Assembly: GCA_937927905.1 (NCBI GenBank)
Contig: CALFWP010000102.1
Location: 1-19,262 of the forward strand
Reading direction: 5' to 3'
DNA: 19,262 nucleotides
Source: an uncultured Neomegalonema sp.
GTDB taxonomy: Bacteria > Pseudomonadota > Alphaproteobacteria > Rhodobacterales > Rhodobacteraceae
Of this stretch, positions 1 through 7,863 are shown in pieces. The first letter of the stretch is position 1. Every line of letters begins with the position of its first letter. Under the pieces are notes generated by a model. That model saw only the letters and a program-made list of their open reading frames with translations. It was not told where the DNA came from and did no database searches. The position numbers were made by a program, and so were the translations under genes.

Positions 1-921
1 GCTTTGTCAGCGGAAGAGGCGGAGGCGGAGCGCCTTTTGTCCTCCGGCGAGGTGCTTGCAGCGCCCTCCAGCCGCCTTTCGGCTCCGGAAAGCGGGCGGG
101 CGCCGGATGATCTGACGCGGATCAAGGGGATCGGTCCGAAGATCAACGGTAAGCTGAATGACCGTGGCATTTATTATTATGAGCAGATCGCGGGCTTTTC
201 AGGAGCGGACCTTGCCTGGGCGGACCGCGAGCTTGACTTCAAGGGCCGCGCGGTCCGTGACCGCTGGGTGCCCCAGACACAGGGCCTGATGGCTCTGGAT
301 AATCGCATGGCTGAACCGACTGTGGCTGCCCCTGCGGGATTGTTGTCAAAACCGGTTGAAGGCCGTGCACCTGATGACCTGACGAAGATCAAGGGCATCG
401 GCCATGTACTGCAAAGACAGCTGAATGATAAAGGCATCTATTATTACGGTCAGATCGCAGATTTTTCTGAAACAGATCAGGAGTGGGCGAATCAGAGTCT
501 GGGATTCCCCGGACGTGTCGGGCGTGATGAATGGATACCCCAGGCGCGTGATTTGATGGCTACGCAAGGCTTTGCAGGCTCCGGCGGAACCGGTAATACC
601 GGTGCCGTTTCTGCGGGCGATGCCGAAGCCCTACGTCTTATCGAGGGCGGTAATTTCGTTGCCGATGAGAATAACCGCCCCTCCGGTCTTTTGACATCGG
701 CGTCACAAGGGGCGCAGGATGATTTGCAACGGATAAAAGGTGTCGGCCCAAAGCTGGAGAATTTACTGAACAGTCTGGGGATTTATTACTTCCGTCAGAT
801 CGGTGAATTTTCCCCGACCGATATTGCGTGGGTTGACAGCAAGCTGCGCTTTAAAGGCCGGATCATCCGTGACCGCTGGGTTGATCAGGCAAAACGTCTA
901 GCTGATGAACGCCCGTCCTGA
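1..921 (+). CDS. Protein with three tandem helix-hairpin-helix-like repeats (5' end outside window)
   Basis: The frame is open from the first base and ends at TGA 919-921. The first possible start is TTG at 4, with no ribosome site visible, so this is probably the C-terminal part of a longer protein. Numbering from that TTG, three repeats of about 60 residues lie near 35-97, 124-185 and 239-300. Each reads roughly DDLxxIKGIGPK, then LNxxGIYYYxQI, FSxxDxxW and FxGRxxRDxWxxQAxxL. The GIG glycines and spacing fit a helix-hairpin-helix-like fold. From memory, the same module occurs as a C-terminal extension on alphaproteobacterial proteins such as NuoE or ribosomal L21. Stretches before repeats 1 and 3 also match each other (AExxRLLxxGxxxA). 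The middle repeat has GIGHVL where the others have GIGPK. The function is unknown; nucleic-acid or protein binding is inference only. A strong terminator follows the stop, so this gene ends its transcript. Confidence 0.75.
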   Translation, partial: ALSAEEAEAERLLSSGEVLAAPSSRLSAPESGRAPDDLTRIKGIGPKINGKLNDRGIYYYEQIAGFSGADLAWADRELDFKGRAVRDRWVPQTQGLMALDNRMAEPTVAAPAGLLSKPVEGRAPDDLTKIKGIGHVLQRQLNDKGIYYYGQIADFSETDQEWANQSLGFPGRVGRDEWIPQARDLMATQGFAGSGGTGNTGAVSAGDAEALRLIEGGNFVADENNRPSGLLTSASQGAQDDLQRIKGVGPKLENLLNSLGIYYFRQIGEFSPTDIAWVDSKLRFKGRIIRDRWVDQAKRLADERPS

Positions 922-972
922 CGCGTACGGGCGGATGTCGGCCCGGTGCTGATATAGATTGAGTGATGAATG

Positions 973-1001
973 ATCCCACTGCCAAGGCGGTGGGATTTTT
1001 T
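973..1001 (+). terminator. Rho-independent terminator of the repeat-protein gene
   Basis: A 10-bp stem (ATCCCACTGC paired with GCGGTGGGAT, one G-T wobble) closes a CAAG tetraloop and runs directly into six T residues at 996-1001. It lies 52 bases after the stop codon of the plus-strand gene. In the other direction there is no T-run after the stem, so it should not terminate the opposing aroC transcript efficiently. Confidence 0.9.
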
Positions 1002-1023
1002 ATCCATACGCTATGCGGTTGTA

Positions 1024-2133
1024 TCAGCTTACGGGGGCTATGCTTCCGCGATTTTCACCGATCTGACCGCGATGCAGCAGCAGGTGATCGAGGATGACAC
1101 AGGCGGCCATTGCCTCGCCCACAGGGACGGCTCTGATGCCGACACAGGGATCATGCCGTCCCTTTGTGATGATGTCCACATCCCTGCCGAACCGGTCAAT
1201 GGATTTGCGCGGGGTCAGGATTGAGGAGGTCGGTTTGACGGCAAAGCGGACCACAATGTCCTGCCCTGAAGATATTCCGCCCAGGATGCCTCCCGCATGA
1301 TTTGATCCGAAGCGGGGACCATCATTTCCCATTCTGATCTCATCGGCATTTTCCGACCCTCGCAAGGCGGCGGAGGCAAACCCGTCGCCGATTTCGACGC
1401 CCTTGACGGCATTGATCGACATCATGGCGGCGGCAAGTTCGGTATCAAGCTTTGCGTAAACGGGCGCGCCAAGACCGGCAGGAACGCCTTCGGCGATAAC
1501 TTCTATGACCGCTCCGACGGAATCCTGATCACGGCGGATGCCGTCGAGATATGCCTCCCATCCGGACACGGCCTTTGAATCCGGACACCAGAACGGGTTT
1601 TGGCCTGTTTGCTCCCAGTCCCAGTTATTACGGTTTATGACATTTTCACCGATCTGGACCATGGCTCCGCGTATTGTCAGCTTTGGCAGCATATTTTTCA
1701 GTACAGCGCGGGCAATGCCGCCTGCTGCCACCCTTGCTGCCGTTTCGCGGGCGGAGGACCGGCCACCGCCACGGTAGTCCCGAATGCCGTATTTTGTGAA
1801 ATAGGTGTAATCGGCGTGTCCGGGACGGAACTGGTCTTTGATGTCGCCGTAATCCTTCGAGCGTTGATCCGCATTTTGAATCATCAGCTGAACCGGCGTG
1901 CCGGTGGTTTGCCCTTCAAATACGCCGGAGAGAATTTGCACCTGATCGGGTTCACGGCGCTGGGTGACATATTTGCTGGTGCCGGGTTTGCGCAGGTCCA
2001 GCCAGTGCTGTAATCCGGCCTCATCCACGGTGATGCCCGGAGGGCAACCGTCTATTGTGCAACCCAGTGCGGGTCCGTGGCTTTCGCCCCAGGTTGTCAC
2101 GCGGAAAAGATGGCCGAACGTGTTGAAAGACAT
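1024..2133 (-). CDS. aroC: Chorismate synthase
   Basis: This enzyme makes chorismate from 5-enolpyruvylshikimate-3-phosphate, the last shikimate-pathway step, using reduced FMN in the cytoplasm. The 369-residue product has the usual family length. It carries GESHG at 16-20, the GRSSARETAARVAAGG block at 124-139, GSNHAGGILGGISSGQ at 276-291 and RHDPCVG at 326-332. All are canonical chorismate synthase signatures. I chose ATG at 2133: the protein then begins MSFNTFG as most homologues do, and GGAG sits five bases upstream. A GTG at 2139 would add two residues but overlaps that site. The gene is last in a same-strand series (comF, grxC, nitrilase, sugar dehydrogenase, aroC), 84 bp after the dehydrogenase stop. 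It may have its own promoter. Identification is certain. Confidence 0.97.
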   Translation of the reverse strand: MSFNTFGHLFRVTTWGESHGPALGCTIDGCPPGITVDEAGLQHWLDLRKPGTSKYVTQRREPDQVQILSGVFEGQTTGTPVQLMIQNADQRSKDYGDIKDQFRPGHADYTYFTKYGIRDYRGGGRSSARETAARVAAGGIARAVLKNMLPKLTIRGAMVQIGENVINRNNWDWEQTGQNPFWCPDSKAVSGWEAYLDGIRRDQDSVGAVIEVIAEGVPAGLGAPVYAKLDTELAAAMMSINAVKGVEIGDGFASAALRGSENADEIRMGNDGPRFGSNHAGGILGGISSGQDIVVRFAVKPTSSILTPRKSIDRFGRDVDIITKGRHDPCVGIRAVPVGEAMAACVILDHLLLHRGQIGENRGSIAPVS

Positions 2134-2184
2134 GGGCACTCCGTCGGTAGCAATGCCGCCTTATAGGACGCGGCCGCTGTGAAA

Positions 2185-2215
2185 GGAAAGCCCTGTCCGA
2201 TGGTATAAGCTTTCC
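2185..2215 (-). repeat. Inverted repeat between sugar dehydrogenase and aroC; possible weak terminator
   Basis: A perfect 7-bp inverted repeat (GGAAAGC and GCTTTCC) surrounds a 17-base loop. It starts just inside the gap after the sugar dehydrogenase stop codon and is followed on the minus strand by a short TTT run. The loop is long and the T-run poor, so it would be a weak terminator at best. It could equally be a structured aroC leader or chance. Confidence 0.3.
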
Positions 2216-2217
2216 GG

Positions 2218-3366
2218 TTATTCTGCCGGTTCAAGCCGCAGAAGGCGGCCACTTTTTCCGTCCTCCAGCACATAGAGCGTTCCGTCCGGACCCTGTTCAA
2301 CCTCGCGGATGCGTTTGCTCCAGCTGATGCGTTCTGCTTCAACCGCGCCGCCAGTCGTGTCAGGGATGATGCGCAACAAGGCGCGGCCCGACAACCCGCC
2401 CATCAGGATATGCCCCTGCCATTCGGGAAAGTCCTTGCCGCTGTAATGGATCAGACCCGCCGGACTGATCGAGGGAACCCAGGAAATTGCCGGTTTTTCA
2501 TATTCCGGCTTTTCGCTATGGTCGGGGATGGGTAGTCCGCTGTAATGCCTGCCGTCAGAGACTTCCGGATAGCCGTAGTTTGCCGCGCGTACGATCCGGT
2601 TCAGCTCGTCTCCGCCCCTTGGTCCCATTTCATGGGACCAAAGTGTGCCATCCGCGGCAAAGGCAATCCCGAGCGGATTGCGATGGCCCAGGCTCCAGAC
2701 CTGAGCCGCGACACCGCCCTGATCCGCAAAGGGGTTATCGGCGGGAATGCCGCCGGTTTCCGTCAGGCGTATAATTTTACCCAGATTGCCGGACATATCC
2801 TGTGCCGGATCAAATTTCTGCCGCTCGCCCGATGTGATAAACAGATGGCCGTCTGGCGCAAACGCCAGGCGGTGCCCGAAATGCCCGCTGCCGGTGACCT
2901 TCGGCACCTGACGCCAGATGACATTACCCTCCGACAATTTGCCGGTGCCTTCGGTCAGTGACAGTTTTGCGCGCATAACCGCCGCACCGCTGAGCGCGTT
3001 GTCTTCGGCATCAGCCTCGACATAGGACAGATAAACAATGCCGTTTACGGCAAAGTCAGGATGAAGAATAATATCGCCTAGGCCGCCCTGTCCGCGCACC
3101 TTTAAGCTCGGAACACCGGAAATACGGCCCAGTTTTTGACCGTTCATACCGATCAGCCATAATGTACCACCCTTTTCCGTGACCAGAGCGCGCCCATCGG
3201 GCAGGAATGTCATGGCCCAGGGGCTGGAAAAATCTTCCAGAACCGTGCGTTTGATATTGGACAGGTTTGCAAAACCGCTTTTCGGTCCGATAATTCCGAA
3301 AGTATAGGCTGCGACGGAGGCTGTCAGAAGCGCAAGGGCGGCTGTACGGATCAGATGTTTGGTCAT
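2218..3366 (-). CDS. PQQ-dependent aldose sugar dehydrogenase-like protein, exported (YliI/GSDH family)
   Basis: The 382-residue product belongs to the glucose/sorbosone dehydrogenase family, six-bladed beta-propellers that oxidise aldose sugars with pyrroloquinoline quinone, usually in the periplasm. Residues 1-20 are a positively charged start plus a hydrophobic stretch, consistent with a signal peptide or anchor. Family landmarks in order are SSPWAMTFLPDGRALVTEKGG (near 47), GLGDIILHPDF (95), GSGHFGHRLAFAPDG (159) with the probable catalytic His162, SLGHRNPLGIAF (225), EMGPRGGDELN (246), NYGYP (263) and EQGPDGTLYVLEDGKSGRLLRL at the C-terminus. Length matches E. coli YliI (about 370). The start is ATG 3366, with GGAA about 8 bases upstream. 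No PQQ synthesis gene is in the window, so the cofactor may be made elsewhere or imported. The true substrate cannot be read from sequence. Confidence 0.88.
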   Translation of the reverse strand: MTKHLIRTAALALLTASVAAYTFGIIGPKSGFANLSNIKRTVLEDFSSPWAMTFLPDGRALVTEKGGTLWLIGMNGQKLGRISGVPSLKVRGQGGLGDIILHPDFAVNGIVYLSYVEADAEDNALSGAAVMRAKLSLTEGTGKLSEGNVIWRQVPKVTGSGHFGHRLAFAPDGHLFITSGERQKFDPAQDMSGNLGKIIRLTETGGIPADNPFADQGGVAAQVWSLGHRNPLGIAFAADGTLWSHEMGPRGGDELNRIVRAANYGYPEVSDGRHYSGLPIPDHSEKPEYEKPAISWVPSISPAGLIHYSGKDFPEWQGHILMGGLSGRALLRIIPDTTGGAVEAERISWSKRIREVEQGPDGTLYVLEDGKSGRLLRLEPAE

Positions 3367-3444
3367 TGCCGGTTTCCATTCAAAGGGCCGTTCAGGTGTT
3401 GTGTGTGCCCGCCTGTTTTTATGTCTTAGAAAGTATAGGACGCA

Positions 3445-4296
3445 TTAAGGCGCGGTTGCGATTTCGACGGAAACATCACGTCCTTGTGTCAGTGATCCGA
3501 TTCGTTTCCGGGCTTTTGCCACGAGTCCAAGGTCGAGGTCGGCCAGTGAAATGCCCTCGCCCTCACATGCATCCGTAAGGACAGTCCCCCACGGGTCCAC
3601 AATCAGAGAATGGCCATAGCTTTCACGCATGGCGCTTTCGTCCCTGCCGCCATGGGGCCCCCATTGTGCCGCAGCAATCATGAAACAGCCGTTTTCAATG
3701 GCCCTTGCGCGCAGCAGAGTATGCCAATGGGCCTTGCCGGTCGGGACCGTAAATGCGCTGGGGGCTGTCAGGATATGTGCACCGGCCTGTGCCAGTTGCC
3801 GGTAAAGGGCGGGAAAGCGCATATCATAACAAATTCCCATACCGATTTTTACACCGTCTGTATCCGCCAGCACAGCCTTGTTGCCGGGGCGGTAGCGGGT
3901 TGCCTCGCGAAAGCGGCCTTTGTCACCCAGATCAGCCTCGAACATATGAATTTTGTCGTAACGGGCGGAAATCCGGCCTTGCGGCGTGATCAGAAATCCG
4001 CGGTTTGCGGCACGTTCAGGGTCTTCGGATTTCAGGGCGAGCGAGCCGACATGTATTGTCACACTAAGTTCAGCGGCCAGTGCGCACAGAATAGTTAATA
4101 CGGGATCGTCGTTCTCGTCGCGGATCAACCGGAACAGATCCCCGCCGGTGGCGGGAATCATATTCGTGACCTCAGGCGTCTGGATGAATCGTGCGCCTTT
4201 CCCAGCCGCCTTGCGGATCAGGGATACGGCGCGTTCCGTGTTACGCTCCACGTCCCCTGTGGCATTTGTCTGAACGACAGCCGCGCGTAAAATCAT
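3445..4296 (-). CDS. Carbon-nitrogen hydrolase of the Nit1/Nit2 (omega-amidase-like) group
   Basis: This is a nitrilase-superfamily protein of 283 residues. The catalytic triad is visible: Glu42 in QTPEVTN, Lys115 in RYDKIHMFE and Cys156 in GICYDMRFP. The YDKIHMFE and CYDMRFP wording is typical of the Nit1/Nit2 branch, whose characterised members hydrolyse deaminated glutathione or alpha-keto acid amides. A deaminated glutathione amidase role would fit the neighbouring glutaredoxin, but that is inference. The ATG at 4296 overlaps the TGA of grxC in an ATGA arrangement, so the two are almost certainly translationally coupled. The order comF-grxC-nitrilase recurs in alphaproteobacteria. Substrate specificity is not decided by the sequence. 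Confidence 0.92.
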   Translation of the reverse strand: MILRAAVVQTNATGDVERNTERAVSLIRKAAGKGARFIQTPEVTNMIPATGGDLFRLIRDENDDPVLTILCALAAELSVTIHVGSLALKSEDPERAANRGFLITPQGRISARYDKIHMFEADLGDKGRFREATRYRPGNKAVLADTDGVKIGMGICYDMRFPALYRQLAQAGAHILTAPSAFTVPTGKAHWHTLLRARAIENGCFMIAAAQWGPHGGRDESAMRESYGHSLIVDPWGTVLTDACEGEGISLADLDLGLVAKARKRIGSLTQGRDVSVEIATAP

Positions 4297-4550
4297 GCGG
4301 CAAGCAGAGGGTCGAGCTTTCCGGCTTTGTTCAGCGCATTCATGTCATCAAAGCCGCCGATATGTTCGCCGTTGATAAAAATTTGCGGTACGGTTCTTCC
4401 GCCGTTTGAGCGCTGGATCATTTCTTCACGTTTTGCCGCATTCATGCCGACCGGAAATTCGGTGAATTTGACATTCTTGGATTTGAGCATCTTTTTGGCC
4501 ATCATGCAGTAGCCGCAGGTTGCCTTGGTATAAATTTCAATATTCGCCAT
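4293..4550 (-). CDS. grxC: Glutaredoxin 3
   Basis: A small (85-residue) cytoplasmic dithiol glutaredoxin that reduces disulfides and glutathione mixed disulfides at the expense of glutathione. The redox motif is CGYC at 12-15, where Grx3 proteins usually have CPYC. The cis-proline TVP motif, used for glutathione binding, is present in GGRTVPQIFI, and GGFDDMNAL follows as in the family. I set the start at ATG 4550 because GGAGG lies six bases upstream and MxxIEIYTK is the usual N-terminus; the longer open frame to 4604 adds residues with no homology. It sits 50 bp after comF, and its stop overlaps the start of the nitrilase gene. Confidence 0.95.
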   Translation of the reverse strand: MANIEIYTKATCGYCMMAKKMLKSKNVKFTEFPVGMNAAKREEMIQRSNGGRTVPQIFINGEHIGGFDDMNALNKAGKLDPLLAA

Positions 4551-4600
4551 AACTGTCCTCCATTTGTCCGTTTTATAACGGCATAATTTATGAATCCTGA

Positions 4601-5308
4601 TCAAAAATCTGTTGATGAGGCGGCCCGTGCAAAAACGGCCACCGAAACGCTTTCCGGTCTATACGGGCGTAGGGCGGCGGTGGCCGCGTTCAGGGTTGCG
4701 CCTGTGGTCAGAACATCATCGACCAGTAGGATATGCCGGTCACGTACTATACCCTGCAGACGGGCGGGAACTATAAAAGCGCCGCTGACATTTTGCATAC
4801 GCTGCCTGGCATTACGGGCACGCTGCATTTCTGTCGGGCGGACCCTGCGCAGAATATCCGGCCTGTGCGCCTTTCCGGATAATCGTGCGATCACACGTGA
4901 CAGCTCGGCGGATTGATTGTAGCGCCGCATCAGAAACCGCCGCCGGTGCAGCGGGACGGGTACGATCATATCGGCGCGGGCGATAATATCCCCTGCGGCA
5001 CGGTGCATCCAGTGCCCCAGAGCCTGTGCCATATCGGGTTTATCCCCGTGTTTGAATGACAGGATCATCCGGCGCGCACTGCCCGCATAAAGCGCAGCGG
5101 CCCGCCCCTTATCCCATTGCATCGCACCGGAACGGCATTCTTCGCAGTGGATAGTGAGATGGTCCGCCAACGCTACGGGTATAGGACAGCCGCAGATGTC
5201 ACAGACGACACCGTCTATCATATGCCCGTCGCTCCAACATGACGGGCAGAGCATACGGGCATCAGCAACGTCGGCCCGGCACACAAGACAGCATGGAGGA
5301 AACAGCAT
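4601..5308 (-). CDS. comF: ComF-family phosphoribosyltransferase-like protein
   Basis: This 235-residue protein has an N-terminal zinc-binding region with four CxxC pairs (Cys7/10, 21/24, 36/39, 55/58) and a C-terminal type-I phosphoribosyltransferase fold. The PRPP-binding loop is VDDVLTTGAT at about 196-205, preceded by VPVPLHRRRFLMRRYNQS (117-133), typical of ComF. ComF proteins are needed for DNA uptake in competent bacteria, but the gene is widespread in non-competent species and its exact activity is unsettled. The start is uncertain: ATG 5308 lacks a good ribosome site. TTG 5326 would add LHRAAD, giving an N-terminus more like other alphaproteobacterial ComF proteins. The frame stays open to 5947, but that part is antisense to the divergent methyltransferase and has no ComF similarity. 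First gene of the comF-grxC-nitrilase run. Confidence 0.9.
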   Translation of the reverse strand: MLFPPCCLVCRADVADARMLCPSCWSDGHMIDGVVCDICGCPIPVALADHLTIHCEECRSGAMQWDKGRAAALYAGSARRMILSFKHGDKPDMAQALGHWMHRAAGDIIARADMIVPVPLHRRRFLMRRYNQSAELSRVIARLSGKAHRPDILRRVRPTEMQRARNARQRMQNVSGAFIVPARLQGIVRDRHILLVDDVLTTGATLNAATAALRPYRPESVSVAVFARAASSTDF

Positions 5309-5356
5309 ATCCGCCGCCCTGTGCAAAATGGTGTGCCCCGGATATCCCAAAAAATT

Positions 5357-5376
5357 CCCCTTTCGGTGAAATGGGG
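5357..5376. promoter_or_regulatory. Inverted repeat in the divergent comF / methyltransferase promoter region
   Basis: CCCCTTTC and GAAATGGGG face each other across a GGT spacer with one bulged T, in the 82-bp region between the two divergent start codons. It ends 14 bases before the methyltransferase ATG. It could be an operator or a 5' hairpin in the methyltransferase mRNA. No known regulator box is recognised. Confidence 0.3.
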
Positions 5377-5390
5377 TTATTCTGGAGATA

Positions 5391-6326
5391 ATGAAACTTC
5401 CTGCAGAAAAAAACAGTGCTGATTTCGGCCCGTTTGACCGTGCTTTATGGCGGCGGCGCAGGGACAGGGCGGCACACCGGCTTGCTGATGCTGACTTCCT
5501 GATCCGCGATACGGCCGGACAGATTACTGAACGGCTTGAAGAGATAAAGCGCACCTTTCCGCGCATCGCCGTAATAGGGGCCGGAAACGGGATTATGGGG
5601 AGCGCTTTACAGGGCCGCTTCGGGATCGTGCACCTTGTGCAAACGGAGGCATCGTCTGTTATGGCCGCCAGTGCCGCGCGCGCAGTGCCGGAGGCGCTGA
5701 CCCTTATCGCGGATGAAGAGGCCCTGCCGTTTGCAGATGAAACGTTTGATCTGATCATTGCGCCGCTGACCCTGCATTGGACCAACGACCTGCCGGGGGC
5801 GTTGATCCAGATGCGGCGGGCACTTAAACCTGACGGCTTGCTGATAGCGGCGATGTTCGCAGGGCAGACACTGACCGAATTGCGAACCTTTCTGACACGG
5901 GCCGAGGTTGAAGTGACCGGTGGCCTTAGTCCGCGTATTGCACCCATGGCGGATTTACGGGATCTCGGCGGATTGCTGCAAAGGGCCGGATTTGCTCTGA
6001 CGGTTGCGGACCGGGAGGTCGTGCCTGTGCGCTATGCCAACCCGCTGAGATTATTATCCGATGTCCGGGCGATGGGTGAAAGCAATGTGATGCGCGACCG
6101 GCATAAAACCCTGTTACGTCGTGATGTGATAGCAAAGATGCTGGAGCTTTATACCGCAACTGCGGATGCGGACGGCAATGTTACGGCAACGTTCGAGATT
6201 GCGTATCTTCACGGATGGGCACCTTCGCCGGATCAGCAGCAGCCCCTGCGCCCCGGGTCCGCGAAAATGCGCTTGTCGGAAGCGCTTGGTACCACGGAGA
6301 TTTCCACCGGAGACAGGGCCGGGTAG
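5391..6326 (+). CDS. SAM-dependent methyltransferase, NDUFAF5/BioC-like
   Basis: The 311-residue product has a class I methyltransferase core. The glycine-rich SAM loop is VIGAGNGIMG at 61-70, the acidic-loop and motif region is LPFADETFDLIIAPLTLHWTND (112-133), and RALKPDGLLIAAMF (143-156) forms the later core. The opening FDRALWRRRRDRAA and closing QQQPLRPGSAKMRL match the group that contains human NDUFAF5, a complex I assembly factor reported to hydroxylate an arginine in NDUFS7, and also resembles BioC. I therefore infer a protein-modifying role, possibly for NADH dehydrogenase, rather than biotin synthesis. The start is ATG 5391 with GGAG only three bases upstream, a rather tight spacing. 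It is divergent from comF and convergent with lnt, whose stop lies 7 bp away. Confidence 0.85.
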   Translation: MKLPAEKNSADFGPFDRALWRRRRDRAAHRLADADFLIRDTAGQITERLEEIKRTFPRIAVIGAGNGIMGSALQGRFGIVHLVQTEASSVMAASAARAVPEALTLIADEEALPFADETFDLIIAPLTLHWTNDLPGALIQMRRALKPDGLLIAAMFAGQTLTELRTFLTRAEVEVTGGLSPRIAPMADLRDLGGLLQRAGFALTVADREVVPVRYANPLRLLSDVRAMGESNVMRDRHKTLLRRDVIAKMLELYTATADADGNVTATFEIAYLHGWAPSPDQQQPLRPGSAKMRLSEALGTTEISTGDRAG

Positions 6327-6333
6327 CTGTCGT

Positions 6334-7863
6334 TCAGGCGTGGTGCCCGGTACTGTGCCGCCGTGCAGAGCGTCCGGAAACGGATATCGCAAATATCAGC
6401 AGCATGGCCAGCCCGAAGGGTATATCCTCGTAACGGCTGTAAAATGTAGGTGTTTTACGCTCCGGCAATGGGGCAAGCACTGTACCTGCTTCGTTTAACG
6501 GCAAAGACTCCAGTACGGTGCCGTCAGCGCCGATAATCGCGGATACACCGGTATTTGCAGCTCTTGCAACAGGTAGTCCCCGCTCGATTGCGCGTACGCG
6601 GGCCATGACGAGGTGTTGAAACGGACCGGCCAGTTTGCCGAACCAGGCATCATTGGTCACATGGACCAGCCAGTCGCCCTGTGCGTTGCGGCGCATCACC
6701 TCCGCCGGAAAGATCGCCTCGTAACATATCATCGGGACAAAAGGCGGCAAAGTGCCGACCTGCATTAGGCGCTCACGTGCCTGTCCTGTGCTGAAACCGC
6801 CAGGCAGCGAGATCATGGCGCGCAAGCCGATTTTCGATAGCAGCGGTTCCAAGGGCATTTTCTCACCAAAGGGCACCAGGTGCTGTTTGTCATATGTGTC
6901 TAGCACGTCGCCAGATGAATCGATGGCAATCAGACTGTTGTAGATATTCTGGTTTTTGCCGACCCTTATGCCCCCCGCCAGAAGTACGGCCCCCGGCTTC
7001 AATGCCTGTGCAATAAGAGCACGGATTTGCGTATTTTTATCAAGCTGATACGGGGTGGCGGCTTCCGGCCAGATCACGACATCCGCTCCTCTGGCGCTGA
7101 GGGTGCGGGTTTTGTCAAGCAGATCATTCAAATGAGCCTCACGCAGATGCGGCTGCCACTTGTCTTTTTGCGCGATATTGGGCTGCACCAGGCCGATGCG
7201 CGGGGCACCGGGGTTTGCCTTCCGAGATTCTGCTGACAGCATTACGTTTGCGACCGGTAAAAGACACAACACAAAAACGGGGATCAGCAATGTGATCCGG
7301 CGGCGAAAACTGTGCGTGTAAGCAGCTGCACCCAGTAACATTCCGGTCAGCACCGTCCAAAGGGTCACGCCATATATGCCTGTCTGCGCTGCCATTTGCA
7401 TAAACGGTGTTTCCACCCAGGCATATCCGGGCAGACTCCAGGGAAATCCGCTGAGGATATTACCTCGCAGCCATTCCATACCGGTTATCCCGAATGTCAG
7501 CGCAAATGGTGCGCCCCAACCGGACGGACACAGGCGCTTTGCCGTCCAAAAACCGGCTCCCCAGAACAGGGCCATGCCTCCGGCCATCCCGCTGAAGGCA
7601 AAGGGAATCATCCATGCAAAGATTTCCGGTTGTACAAGAAACGGTTCCACAATCCAGTGCAGCGTCGCCCCGAAATACCCCAGACCGGCAAACCAGCCTA
7701 TCCAGAACGCGCGGGCGTTATTTGCGGATTGCGCCCAAAGGCGAAACAGTAGCGGTAAAGCTATGATCAGGACCAGCGGCCAGGAGACCGGAGGTTGTGA
7801 AAGTGCGGCAAGCATCCCTGATATGATCGCGATTGTCCGCGCGCGCCATCGGGATTCGGGCAC
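6334..7863 (-). CDS. lnt: Apolipoprotein N-acyltransferase
   Basis: This inner-membrane enzyme adds the third acyl chain to the N-terminal cysteine of lipoproteins, the last step of lipoprotein maturation. The 509-residue protein starts with hydrophobic segments (about 10-40, 52-70, 82-107, 118-133, 160-180, 189-208) and then a periplasmic nitrilase-type domain. The triad is Glu267 in VIWPEAATPY, Lys335 in PFGEKMP and Cys380 in MICYEAIFP. A further hydrophobic segment lies near 481-497. Length and order are normal for Lnt. The start codon is GTG at 7863, sharing its first base with the TAG stop of corC (TAGTG), which implies translational coupling. Last gene of the long minus-strand run. Confidence 0.97.
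   Translation of the reverse strand: MPESRWRARTIAIISGMLAALSQPPVSWPLVLIIALPLLFRLWAQSANNARAFWIGWFAGLGYFGATLHWIVEPFLVQPEIFAWMIPFAFSGMAGGMALFWGAGFWTAKRLCPSGWGAPFALTFGITGMEWLRGNILSGFPWSLPGYAWVETPFMQMAAQTGIYGVTLWTVLTGMLLGAAAYTHSFRRRITLLIPVFVLCLLPVANVMLSAESRKANPGAPRIGLVQPNIAQKDKWQPHLREAHLNDLLDKTRTLSARGADVVIWPEAATPYQLDKNTQIRALIAQALKPGAVLLAGGIRVGKNQNIYNSLIAIDSSGDVLDTYDKQHLVPFGEKMPLEPLLSKIGLRAMISLPGGFSTGQARERLMQVGTLPPFVPMICYEAIFPAEVMRRNAQGDWLVHVTNDAWFGKLAGPFQHLVMARVRAIERGLPVARAANTGVSAIIGADGTVLESLPLNEAGTVLAPLPERKTPTFYSRYEDIPFGLAMLLIFAISVSGRSARRHSTGHHA

Noticed and set aside
973..1001. Bidirectional terminator serving aroC as well
   Set aside because: Reading the minus strand, the run of A precedes the stem and no T-run follows it, so it is a one-way plus-strand terminator.
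1538..2013. Plus-strand open frames opposite aroC (up to 137 residues)
   Set aside because: They are shadows of the conserved aroC coding sequence and show no domain or ribosome site.
4293..4550. CGYC in place of CPYC in glutaredoxin as evidence of lost function
   Set aside because: Both active cysteines and the TVP glutathione site are present, and variation at the residue between them is tolerated in glutaredoxins.
5309..5947. Long open extension of the comF frame (to 448 residues) across the methyltransferase gene
   Set aside because: It is antisense to a well-supported methyltransferase, contains no ComF similarity, and reads as Arg/Ser/Ala-rich shadow sequence. ComF homologues begin near the first CxxC pair.
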